Positions 26,924 to 34,405 of a stretch of DNA of 51,720 nucleotides are shown here, piece after piece (the stretch's first letter is position 1; each line of letters begins with the position of its first letter). Position numbers and translations under genes: made by a program. This DNA is from Thermus caldifontis (GTDB lineage Bacteria; Deinococcota; Deinococci; Deinococcales; Thermaceae), in NCBI RefSeq assembly GCF_003336745.1, contig NZ_KZ851836.1, positions 5,562 through 57,281 on the forward strand, given 5' to 3'. The notes under the pieces were generated by a model. It saw nothing but the letters and a program-made list of their open reading frames with translations, did no database searches and had not been told where the DNA came from.

Positions 26924-28963
26924 CTAGTCCAGCTTCTCCAGCCGCACCGCGCTCACCTTGTACTCGGGGATGCGGCTTATGGGGTCCAGGGCGTTTAAGG
27001 TGAGGCGGTTGGCGGGGGCCTCGGCGAAGTGGAAGGGCGCATAGACCACCCCTTCGGGGGTGCGGTCCGTGACCCAGGCCCGGGCCCGGATCCGGCCCCG
27101 GCGGCCCACCACCTGGACGATCTCGCCGTCTTGGATGCCAAGCCTTTCCGCATCCTTGGGGTTTACCTCCACCTTGAGCTCCGGGTAGGCCTCCTTAAGC
27201 TGGCTATTGCGGCTTAGGGTGCCCCCGTGCCAGTGATACAGCACCCGGCCGGTGGAGAGGACAAGGGGGTACTCCGGTGAGGGGGTCTCCACCGGGGGAG
27301 TGAAGTCCACGGGGATGAAGCGGGCCTTTCCCGAGGGGGTGTTGAAGCGTTCTCGAAAAAGCACCGCCTCCCCCGGGTGGTCCTCCTGGGGGCAGGGCCA
27401 GCGGACGCCCTCGCCCTCCAGGCGCCGGTAGGTGATCCCGCCCATCATTTCGGGAACAGCTTGGCGGATTTCCTCCCAAATGGCCTCAGGACCAGGGTAG
27501 AGGGCCCAGGGACGGCCCAAGGCCTGGGCCAGGCGCTTCCCCAGCTCCTGGAGGATCCACCAGTCGGGCTTGGCCTCCCCGGGAGGTTCTAGGATTTTCC
27601 GTACCCGTTGCACCCGGCGGTCGGTGTTGGTAAAGGTGCCCTCCTTTTCCAGGAAGCTGGCCGCGGGTAGGACCACGTGGGCGAAGGGGGTGGTTTCGTT
27701 TTCCAGGATGTCCTGGATCACGAGAAAGGGAAGGGCCTCCAGCTTGGCCTTCAGGTGGTCCTGGTAGGGCTCGCTGGTCACGGGGTCCTCGCCGATCAGG
27801 TAGATGGCCTCCACCTGGGGGATGGCCTCAAAGACCTCGGTCATGCGCAGGCCGGGCTCGGGGTTCAACCCCACCCCCCAGAGGGCTTCAAAGCGTTTCC
27901 GGGCTGTTTCGTCCGACACCTTTAGGTACCCAGGGAAGACATCGGGCAAGCCCCCCATGTCCCCCGCCCCCTGCACGTTGTTCTGGCCCCTTAAGGGGTT
28001 TAAGCCCGCTCCCTCCTTGCCCACCTTCCCCGTGAGGAGGGCCAGGTTCACCAGGGCCTGGACGGTGGCGGTTCCCTTGGTGTGTTGGGTGAGGCCCATG
28101 GCCCAGTAGGCCCCGGCCCTTTCCGTGGTGGCGTAGAGCCTGGCGGCCAGAGCGATCTTCTCCCTTTCCACCCCCGTGATGCGCTCGGCCTCCTCCAGGG
28201 TGTAGGGCTCCAAGGAGGCTTGCCACTCTGCGAAACCCTCGGTGCGCTCCTCCACGTAGCTCTGGTCCCAGAGTCCTTCCCCCAGGATGAACCGGGCCAT
28301 GGCGTTGAAGAGGAAAAGGTCCGTGCCTGGGCGGGGGCGGAGCCAAAGGGTAGCCGCCTCGGCCATGCCCGTGTACCGGGGGTCCACCACGAGGAGCTTG
28401 GCCCCTTGCCGGACCCTTTTTTTGATCATGGCCCCGATCACCGGGTGGGTTTCCGTGGTGTTGGAGCCCACCACCAGGAAGAGGTCGGTCTTCCCGATGT
28501 CCTCTAGGGGGTTGGTCATGCTGGCCCCGCCCAGGGAGCGGGAAAGGGCGGCGGTGGAGGAGGAGTGGCAAAGGCGGGAACAGTGGTCCACGTGGTTGGT
28601 GCCGAGAAGGGCCCGGGCTAGCTTCTGGGCCAGGTAGACCTCCTCGTTGGTGGTCTTGGCGGAGGGGAAGACGGCCATGGCCTCGGGCCCCCGCCTTTTC
28701 AGCACGGCGAGAAGCTTGTGGGCCGTGTAGTCCAGGGCTTCCTCCCAGCTAACCCGACGGAAGGGCTGGTGGCGGTCTTCCCGCACCATGGGGTAGAGGA
28801 GGCGCTTTTCCGAGAAGGGGAAGTCCAGCCCAAAGCGGCCCTTCACGCAGAGGGCCCCGTGGTTGGGAGGGATATCCGGGGCCAACACCTGGACGATGCG
28901 GCCCTCCCTTACCGTGGGTTCCACCTGGCAACCCACGCCGCAGTAGGGACAGGTGGTGCGCAT
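26924..28963 (-). CDS. fdhA: formate dehydrogenase catalytic subunit (Mo/W-bis-MGD)
   Basis: This 679-residue subunit oxidises formate to CO2 at a molybdenum or tungsten pterin site. The N-terminal 4Fe-4S ligands are visible in TTCPYCGVGC and GALCVKGRFG. The metal-ligand Cys and its neighbouring His lie in VDHCSRLCHSSS, the position that is selenocysteine in E. coli FdhF. Pterin-binding motifs include VVGSNTTETHPVIG, LLVVDPRYTGMAEAA, NPLRGQNNVQGAGDMGGLPD and the C-terminal APFHFAEAPANRLT. It lacks a signal peptide, so it is cytosolic. It starts one base after the upstream Fe-S subunit gene and is the last of three co-transcribed genes. A general nitrate-reductase-like oxidoreductase is excluded by the FdhA-type motifs. 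Confidence 0.92.
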   Translation of the reverse strand: MRTTCPYCGVGCQVEPTVREGRIVQVLAPDIPPNHGALCVKGRFGLDFPFSEKRLLYPMVREDRHQPFRRVSWEEALDYTAHKLLAVLKRRGPEAMAVFPSAKTTNEEVYLAQKLARALLGTNHVDHCSRLCHSSSTAALSRSLGGASMTNPLEDIGKTDLFLVVGSNTTETHPVIGAMIKKRVRQGAKLLVVDPRYTGMAEAATLWLRPRPGTDLFLFNAMARFILGEGLWDQSYVEERTEGFAEWQASLEPYTLEEAERITGVEREKIALAARLYATTERAGAYWAMGLTQHTKGTATVQALVNLALLTGKVGKEGAGLNPLRGQNNVQGAGDMGGLPDVFPGYLKVSDETARKRFEALWGVGLNPEPGLRMTEVFEAIPQVEAIYLIGEDPVTSEPYQDHLKAKLEALPFLVIQDILENETTPFAHVVLPAASFLEKEGTFTNTDRRVQRVRKILEPPGEAKPDWWILQELGKRLAQALGRPWALYPGPEAIWEEIRQAVPEMMGGITYRRLEGEGVRWPCPQEDHPGEAVLFRERFNTPSGKARFIPVDFTPPVETPSPEYPLVLSTGRVLYHWHGGTLSRNSQLKEAYPELKVEVNPKDAERLGIQDGEIVQVVGRRGRIRARAWVTDRTPEGVVYAPFHFAEAPANRLTLNALDPISRIPEYKVSAVRLEKLD

Positions 28964-28964
28964 C

Positions 28965-29567
28965 TCACACCTCCATGCTCAAGGGCCTGAGGGCCCCTGT
29001 GGGGCATACCTGCACGCAGTTGCCGCAGAAGACGCAGGGCGTTCCGGGAAGGGGCCGGTCCAGGGGGGTGGTGGGGTGGGCGAGGAGGCCCCGGTCCTCG
29101 AGGGTCAGGGCGTAGACCCCCATGATCCCATCCCCACAGGCGTCCACGCAACGGCGGCAGTTCACGCACTTGGCGTAGTCCCGTAGGAAAAAGGGGTTGT
29201 CCCGGATGGGCTCCCGTTCCCTTCGGGTCACGGGGAGGCTACCCCAGCGCTGGGGTTGGCCCTGGTGGGCCTCGAGGAGCTCCAGGAGGGCGGGTGCTTG
29301 GCTTAAGTCGGTGCTCAGGGCCAGCCACTCCAGGAGGGTCCGGCGGAGGGCCTTTAGGTCCTCCGTGTCGGTCCTCACCTCCATGCCCTCCTGGGCCTGG
29401 GTGGCGCAGGCAGGCAGGAGGCGGCCATTCACCTCCACCAGGCAGAGCCGGCACAACCCCTTGGTTTCCGTGTGGTGATGGTGGCAGAGGGTGGGAACCT
29501 CTACCAGATCCAGAAGAAGGGTGCCCTCCTTCGCCTCCACCTGGCGTCCGTTCACCTTAAGCCGCAC
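28965..29567 (-). CDS. formate dehydrogenase Fe-S subunit (NuoG/HoxU-like)
   Basis: This 200-residue electron-transfer subunit has an N-terminal 2Fe-2S ferredoxin domain (PTLCHHHHTETKGLCRLCLV with a later ACATQ). A NuoG-type His/Cys segment and two 4Fe-4S sets follow (CVNCRRCVDACG and CVFCGNCVQVCPTGAL). It wires the flavin subunit to FdhA. I start it at GTG 29567 because GGAGGT lies five bases upstream and the preceding residues would lie in the flavin-subunit frame. It overlaps that gene by 11 bases, so translation is coupled. No membrane anchor is encoded, which suggests a soluble NAD-dependent complex. Confidence 0.9.
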   Translation of the reverse strand: MRLKVNGRQVEAKEGTLLLDLVEVPTLCHHHHTETKGLCRLCLVEVNGRLLPACATQAQEGMEVRTDTEDLKALRRTLLEWLALSTDLSQAPALLELLEAHQGQPQRWGSLPVTRREREPIRDNPFFLRDYAKCVNCRRCVDACGDGIMGVYALTLEDRGLLAHPTTPLDRPLPGTPCVFCGNCVQVCPTGALRPLSMEV

Positions 29568-31029
29568 CTTCCACCTCCAGTAGGCTTTGGTAGGCCCAGT
29601 AGGCGGATTGGCCCAAGCCACAGAGGCTTCCCTTTAAGGTCTGGGCTAGGTCTTGCACCAAAGCCTTGCTCCGTTCCCGCCGCCGCACCATCTCCACCTG
29701 CACCGCCGTGCCCAGGGGGCAGGGGAAGCATTTTCCGCACGACTCCTCCCGGAAAAACTCGACAAGCCCCAGGAGGACTTCCCACAGGTCCACCCCCTGG
29801 CCAAAGGCCACGATGGCCCCGGCCCCTAGGGGGAGCCTCTCCCTATAGCGCAAGGGGAAGGTAAGTTCACGGGTGAACACTCCAGCGGCCCCGCCTAGGA
29901 GCACGGCCCTCAGTTCTCCTGGCTCACCCCCGGCCATGCGCACCGCGTCTTCTAAGGGAGTGCCCAGGGGAAGCTCATAGAGCCCAGGCCTGGCCACGTC
30001 CCCGCTAATGGAGAAGAGCTTAGGCTCCTTTTGCCGCCAGGTGCCAGGGCCCTCCTTGAGGATTAGGGGCAGGTTGGCCAAGGTTTCCACGTTCTGCACC
30101 AGGGTGGGCCTTCCCCATAGGCCCTTCTCCACGGGGAATGGAGGCTTTAGGCGGGGCTCGGCCCTTTTCCCTTCCATGGATTCCAGGAGGGCGGTTTCCT
30201 CGCCGCAGATGTAGAGGCCCCCGCTCCTAAAGACCTCGGTGGGGACCGGGAGGCGACCGGCTTCCTTCAGTTCGGCGATGGCCTTTTCCAGGCCCTGTAT
30301 GGCGGCCTCAAACTCGTCCCGCACGTAGAGGAAGACCCGGCTAGCTCCTGTGGCCAAGGCGGCCAGAAGGGCCCCCTCGAGGACCAAGTAGGGATGGTGC
30401 TCCAGGAGGAAACGGTCCTTGAAGTTCCCGGGTTCCGACTCGTCGGCGTTCACCACCAGGTACTTGGGGGGCGCTCCCTGGGCCACGGCCCGCATCTTGA
30501 TGTGGGTGGGGAAGGCGGCCCCGCCCCGGCCCAGGAGCCCGGCCTCCTCCACCGCCTGGATCAGGCCAACCGGGGATAGCCTGCCCTCTAGGAGCCCTTT
30601 CAGTCCCTCAAGCCCTCCCCTCCTTCGGTATGCCTCCAGGTCTAGGATGGGTTCCGGGGGAAGAAGCCTTTCCCCACGGCCCAGGTGAAAGGGCAGGCGG
30701 AACTCCTGAAAGGGTACCCGATGGCCCTGATGTTCCACATACCGCTCCCTCCCCTCTATGCGCACGTGGATGGGGGAGAGGGCCTCGAGGCCCAGGGGCG
30801 GATGGGTTCCGTCGGCCCCTTCTAGAAGGCGGGCGAATCCCCGGGCCCGGGCCACGGGGTCGTCCACCAAAAGCCTTCCTTGGGGAAGCCCTCGGTAGCG
30901 GGGGTAGTAGCGCACCACCCCCCAGGCTTGGGCGAGGGGCACCCCGGCCAGGCGGGCGGCCTCGGCAACGCCTTCCTCGGTGAGGGGTAGGCGGGCGTCC
31001 AGGAGGGGGAGGAGGCTGGGCTTTTCCAT
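29557..31029 (-). CDS. formate dehydrogenase NADH/flavin subunit (NuoF-like with relic NuoE domain)
   Basis: This 490-residue subunit carries FMN, an NAD site and one 4Fe-4S cluster. The NuoF motifs are LLGRGGAAFPTHIKMRA, VNADESEPGNFKDRFLLEHH, YICGEETALLESMEGKR, LVQNVETLANLPLI, and SCGKCFPCPLG with a later Cys in KGSLCGLG. The first 75 residues resemble the helical part of NuoE (RLAGVPLAQAWGVVRYYPRY) but lack its four 2Fe-2S cysteines. I chose ATG 31029: TAAGCT (31041-31036) lies 6 bases upstream, while the alternative ATG at 31035 directly abuts the -10. It is the first gene of the formate dehydrogenase operon and gives NAD+ as the probable acceptor. Confidence 0.9.
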   Translation of the reverse strand: MEKPSLLPLLDARLPLTEEGVAEAARLAGVPLAQAWGVVRYYPRYRGLPQGRLLVDDPVARARGFARLLEGADGTHPPLGLEALSPIHVRIEGRERYVEHQGHRVPFQEFRLPFHLGRGERLLPPEPILDLEAYRRRGGLEGLKGLLEGRLSPVGLIQAVEEAGLLGRGGAAFPTHIKMRAVAQGAPPKYLVVNADESEPGNFKDRFLLEHHPYLVLEGALLAALATGASRVFLYVRDEFEAAIQGLEKAIAELKEAGRLPVPTEVFRSGGLYICGEETALLESMEGKRAEPRLKPPFPVEKGLWGRPTLVQNVETLANLPLILKEGPGTWRQKEPKLFSISGDVARPGLYELPLGTPLEDAVRMAGGEPGELRAVLLGGAAGVFTRELTFPLRYRERLPLGAGAIVAFGQGVDLWEVLLGLVEFFREESCGKCFPCPLGTAVQVEMVRRRERSKALVQDLAQTLKGSLCGLGQSAYWAYQSLLEVEGAA

Positions 31030-31035
31030 ACCCAT

Positions 31036-31041
31036 AGCTTA
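31036..31041 (-). promoter_or_regulatory. -10 element of the formate dehydrogenase operon
   Basis: TAAGCT on the minus strand is followed by ATGGGT and then the chosen ATG. The 6-base spacing favours the second of two in-frame ATGs and a leaderless mRNA. Confidence 0.55.
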
Positions 31042-31063
31042 CCCGCCTTGGAGGGCTAGGGGG

Positions 31064-32107
31064 TCAAAGGATGCGGAGCTGGGGGAAACGGGCCAGGAGG
31101 GTGTTTTGGAAATGGTCCCTAAGGCCTTCGGGCACCAGAGCCACCACCGCCCCGCCGAACCCTGCCCCCGTAAGCTTGGCCCCGTAGGCCCCAGCCTCCA
31201 GGGCGGCCTCCACCAGGGTATCCAGCTCGGGAAGGCTCACCTCATAGTTTTGCGCCAAGGAACGATGGCTTTGCACCATGAGCTCGCCAAAGGCCTTGGC
31301 GTTCCCCTTGCGCAAGGCCTCTACCCCCTGGAGCACCCGTAGGTTTTCGGCCACGATGTGCCGGGCCCTCTTGTCCAAAGGAGGGGACAGGCTTTCCACC
31401 AGGCAAAGGTCGGCCACATCCCTAAGGCTTCTCACCCCAAGCCGTCTGGCGGCCTCTTCTGCCTCCTGTCGCCTTTGGTTATAGCTGGCCTCCGCCAGGC
31501 GCCGCTCAAGCCCCAGATCCAAAACCACCACCCTCACTCCCGGCGGCAAGGGGAGGTTCTCGTGGTCCAGGGTGCGGGTATCCAGGAAAAGCGCCTTGCC
31601 CACTTCCCCTAGGCTAGCCGCCATCTGGTCCATGATGCCGCAGCGCACCCCCACGTACTCCACCTCGGCCCGCTGGCCCAAAACGGCGATCTCCTTGTCA
31701 GAAAGGGGCAGCCGGTAAAGGGTGCGCAGGGCCCTGAGCGCCGCCACCTCGAGGGCCGCCGAGCTGGAAAGGCCGGCCCCCATGGGCACCTGGCTGCGGA
31801 TGTAGAACCGGGCCCCGGGCACCTTGTACCCCGCCTCCCTCAAGGCCCAGACCACCCCCAGGAGATAGTCCAGAAAGTCCCCCTGAGCGGGGCTTCCCAG
31901 GGGCCGGGCCCTAAGCTCCTTTAGCTCCTCGCTATAAGCCTCCACCCGCCCCTCGGCCTTGGCCGCCTCCACCTGGGTGAAGTAGGAAAGAGGGGTGGGA
32001 AGGACGTAGCCCTCCTGGTAGTCGGTGTGTTCCCCCAAAAGGTTCACCCGGCCCGGGGCCTGGGCGCTGGCCTCGGGCAGGGTGCCGAAGACTTCCCTGA
32101 ATCCCAT
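31064..32107 (-). CDS. galK: galactokinase
   Basis: This 347-residue cytosolic GHMP kinase phosphorylates galactose to galactose-1-phosphate in the Leloir pathway. The galactokinase signature reads PGRVNLLGEHTDYQEGYVLP. The GHMP phosphate loop is VPMGAGLSSSAALEVAALRA, and the catalytic Asp lies in GVRCGIMDQMAASLG. The C-terminal motif is KLTGAGFGGAVVALVP. A CATAAT -10 (32119-32114, minus) is 6 bases before the ATG and overlaps the znuA stop codon. GGAGG also precedes the ATG. No galT or galE is seen nearby, so its pathway partners are elsewhere. Confidence 0.95.
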   Translation of the reverse strand: MGFREVFGTLPEASAQAPGRVNLLGEHTDYQEGYVLPTPLSYFTQVEAAKAEGRVEAYSEELKELRARPLGSPAQGDFLDYLLGVVWALREAGYKVPGARFYIRSQVPMGAGLSSSAALEVAALRALRTLYRLPLSDKEIAVLGQRAEVEYVGVRCGIMDQMAASLGEVGKALFLDTRTLDHENLPLPPGVRVVVLDLGLERRLAEASYNQRRQEAEEAARRLGVRSLRDVADLCLVESLSPPLDKRARHIVAENLRVLQGVEALRKGNAKAFGELMVQSHRSLAQNYEVSLPELDTLVEAALEAGAYGAKLTGAGFGGAVVALVPEGLRDHFQNTLLARFPQLRIL

Positions 32108-32114
32108 GCCTCCA

Positions 32115-32984
32115 TTATGGGCATAGGGCCTTCAGGTTGTGGTCCAGTAGCGCCAGATAGCTGGGTACCTTGCGGTCTAGGGTGTCGGTGTAGAGCACAG
32201 CGATCCGGGCCCCCAGGGCCTCGGCCAGGGCTTTAAGGGCCGTGCCTTGGAACTGGGGCTCAGCCAGGACCAGCTTTACCCCTTCTTGACGGGCCTCCTT
32301 GAGAAGCCTCAGGAAGCCTTGGCTTCCCACCTCCTGCGCCCCTGAAGCGGTGAGGCTTCCCACCACCTTGAGGCCGTAGCGGCGGGCAAAGTAGGTGAAG
32401 GCGTCGTGTTGGGTGACCACCTTGAGGCCCTTCAGGTTGCAGGCCTGGAAGGCCTTATCGCGCTTTTCCACCTCGGTTTTGAAGCGCTTTAGGTTGGCCT
32501 GGTAGAGGGCTTTCCCTTGGGGATCCAGCCGGGAGAGTTCCTGGGCGATGCGCTCGGCATAGCGCAAGGCGTAGGTGGGGTCCAGCCACAGGTGGGGGTT
32601 GCAGGGGCCATGGGCGTGCCCGTCCTCCTCGTGCCCCGCTTCTTCGTGGTCCTCCTGGCAGATGAGGCCGGGTTGGCCTTCCCCCAGCTTCACCACCCGG
32701 GCTCCTTTTGGGAGGAGGTTTTGCAGCTTGGGCAAAAAGGCCTCGAGGCCAAGCCCATTGGCGAAGAGAAGCCGGCTTTGGGCCAGGGCCTTGGCGGTGC
32801 CAGGGGTGGGCTCAAAGGTGTGGGGGTCGGCCCCTGGGGGAACCACGCTCACCACGCTTACCCGGTTTCCCCCCACCTGCCGCACCAGGTCCCCCAGGAT
32901 GGGGGTGGTGGCCGCAATGGAGAGCTGGGCTAGGGCGGGGTTCAGGGGAAGGCCCAGGAGGAGGAGAAAGGCTAGCGCTCGCAT
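32115..32984 (-). CDS. znuA: zinc/manganese ABC transporter substrate-binding protein (ZnuA/TroA family)
   Basis: This 289-residue periplasmic metal receptor has a Sec signal peptide (MRALAFLLLLGLPLNPALAQ). Cluster A-1 features are IAATTPILGDLVRQVGG, the His-containing GADPHTFEPTP, the NPHLWLDPTYAL ligand, QHDAFTYFARRYGLK, and a final Asp/Glu region. A His- and acid-rich loop (DHEEAGHEEDGHAHG) marks zinc-type receptors. No ATPase or permease gene adjoins it, so the other transporter parts must be elsewhere. A TATCAT -10 is 7 bases before the ATG, inside a 24-bp palindrome that looks like a metalloregulator operator. The first gene downstream is galK, probably from its own promoter. Confidence 0.92.
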   Translation of the reverse strand: MRALAFLLLLGLPLNPALAQLSIAATTPILGDLVRQVGGNRVSVVSVVPPGADPHTFEPTPGTAKALAQSRLLFANGLGLEAFLPKLQNLLPKGARVVKLGEGQPGLICQEDHEEAGHEEDGHAHGPCNPHLWLDPTYALRYAERIAQELSRLDPQGKALYQANLKRFKTEVEKRDKAFQACNLKGLKVVTQHDAFTYFARRYGLKVVGSLTASGAQEVGSQGFLRLLKEARQEGVKLVLAEPQFQGTALKALAEALGARIAVLYTDTLDRKVPSYLALLDHNLKALCP

Positions 32985-32988
32985 GTAG

Positions 32989-33012
32989 GTAATGATAGTG
33001 CAATATCGCTAC
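32989..33012 (-). promoter_or_regulatory. palindromic operator over the znuA promoter (candidate Zur site)
   Basis: GTAATGATA-GTGCAA-TATCGCTAC has 9-base arms matching at 7 positions. On the minus strand it covers the -10 TATCAT (32997-32992), with TTGTGG 17 bp further upstream as a possible -35. Zinc-repressed Zur or another Fur-family regulator is the obvious candidate because the gene it controls is a zinc receptor. Confidence 0.55.
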
Positions 33013-33058
33013 TCCCACAAGCCTCCCTATGCCCAGGCTAGACCTAGGTAAAGCGGGT

Positions 33059-33064
33059 TATACT
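33059..33064 (+). promoter_or_regulatory. -10 element of the aminotransferase operon
   Basis: TATACT lies 9 bases before the ATG at 33074. No Shine-Dalgarno sequence is present, so the leader is at most a few bases. Confidence 0.5.
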
Positions 33065-33073
33065 CGGGAAACC

Positions 33074-34396
33074 ATGGACTTCAAGACCCTGCACAAGAAG
33101 CACGTCCTTACCCCTTGGGTGGCCCAGGGCCCCCTGAACCCGCCCTTGGTGGTGCGGGGGGAAGGGGTTTGGCTTTACGACGAGGAGGGGCGGCGTTACC
33201 TGGACTTTTCCAGCGGCCTGGTGGCCCTGAACCTGGGCCATGGCCACCCCAGGCTGGTGCGGGCCATCGCCGAACAGGCGGCCACCTTGGCCTACGCGGC
33301 CCCAAGCCTCTTCCACGACAAAAGGGCCCTTCTCGCCAAGACCCTTTCCGACCTTTCCCCCTGGCCGGAAGGAGCCCGGGTGTTCTTCACCCCCTCAGGC
33401 ACCGAGGCCAACGAGGACGCCTTGAAGTTCGTGCGCCACCTCACAGGCCGCTTCAAGGTGTTGGCCGCCTACCGCTCCTTCCACGGGGCCACCCATGCCT
33501 CGGCGAGCCTTACTGGGGAGAACCGCCGCTGGCCAGCGGAGCCGGGCACCGTTCCTGGGGTGGTTCACTTCTTCGCCCCCTATCCCTACCGGAGCCCCTT
33601 TTACACGGAAGACCCTAAGGAGGAGGTCGCCCGGGCCCTGGACCACCTGGAGAGGGTCCTCCTCCACGAGGACCCCAAGCGGGTGGCGGCCATCTTCCTG
33701 GAGCCGGTGGTGGGCTCCAATGGGGTCATCGTTTACCCTGAGGGATATTTAGAAGGGGTGCGGGCCCTGTGTGACCGGCATGGCATCCTGCTGGTCTTTG
33801 ACGAGGTGATGACCGGCTTTGGCCGCGTGGGAGCCGCTTTTGCCGCCCAGCGCCTGGGCGTGGTTCCCGACCTCATCACCTTCGCCAAGGGGGTGACCTC
33901 CGCCTACGTGCCCCTGGGCGGGGTGCTTGTGCGGGAGAGCCTGGCCCGCTACTTTGACGAGAACCCCGTGCCCACGGGGCATACCTACTCGGGCCATCCC
34001 CTGGCGGTGGCGGTGGGGCTGGCCACCCTCCGGGCCTACCAGGAGGAGGGCATTTTCCCACGGGTGCAGGCCATGGAGGGCTTCTTTCGGGAAAGCCTAA
34101 AAGCCTTGCAGGATCGGCACCCCGTGGTGGGGGATGTGCGGGGGCTTGGGGCTTTTTACGCCTTGGAGCTGGTACGGGACCGGGGCAGCAAAGAACCCCT
34201 TTCCCCCTGGCACGCTCCTTTAGGCCCTGCCATGCAGGGCTTGCAGAAGGCCCTGTGGCAGGAGGGGGTTTACCTGCTGGTCAAGCACAACATCCTCATC
34301 GTGGCCCCACCCTTGACCATCCAGGAGGAGGAGTTCCTAGAGGGTATGGAGAGGCTCTCCCGGGCTCTTGTGCGGGTGGAGGTGGAGGTCTTGTAG
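33074..34396 (+). CDS. class III pyridoxal-phosphate aminotransferase
   Basis: This 440-residue omega-aminotransferase belongs to the subgroup that includes beta-alanine, taurine and GABA transaminases. Motifs include LDFSSGLVALNLGHGHPRLV, FFTPSGTEANEDALKFVRHL, YRSFHGATHASASLTG, VAAIFLEPVVGSNGVIVYPE, LLVFDEVMTGFGRVG (PLP-contacting Asp), and ITFAKGVTSAYVPLGGV with the Schiff-base Lys. The C-terminus (HNILIVAPPLTIQEEEFLE) is complete. Substrate specificity is open. The ATG at 33074 gives the natural family N-terminus and follows a TATACT -10. The ABC-class ATPase gene begins ten bases after its stop, so they are likely co-transcribed. Confidence 0.92.
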   Translation: MDFKTLHKKHVLTPWVAQGPLNPPLVVRGEGVWLYDEEGRRYLDFSSGLVALNLGHGHPRLVRAIAEQAATLAYAAPSLFHDKRALLAKTLSDLSPWPEGARVFFTPSGTEANEDALKFVRHLTGRFKVLAAYRSFHGATHASASLTGENRRWPAEPGTVPGVVHFFAPYPYRSPFYTEDPKEEVARALDHLERVLLHEDPKRVAAIFLEPVVGSNGVIVYPEGYLEGVRALCDRHGILLVFDEVMTGFGRVGAAFAAQRLGVVPDLITFAKGVTSAYVPLGGVLVRESLARYFDENPVPTGHTYSGHPLAVAVGLATLRAYQEEGIFPRVQAMEGFFRESLKALQDRHPVVGDVRGLGAFYALELVRDRGSKEPLSPWHAPLGPAMQGLQKALWQEGVYLLVKHNILIVAPPLTIQEEEFLEGMERLSRALVRVEVEVL

Positions 34397-34405
34397 CCTG
34401 GAGGG

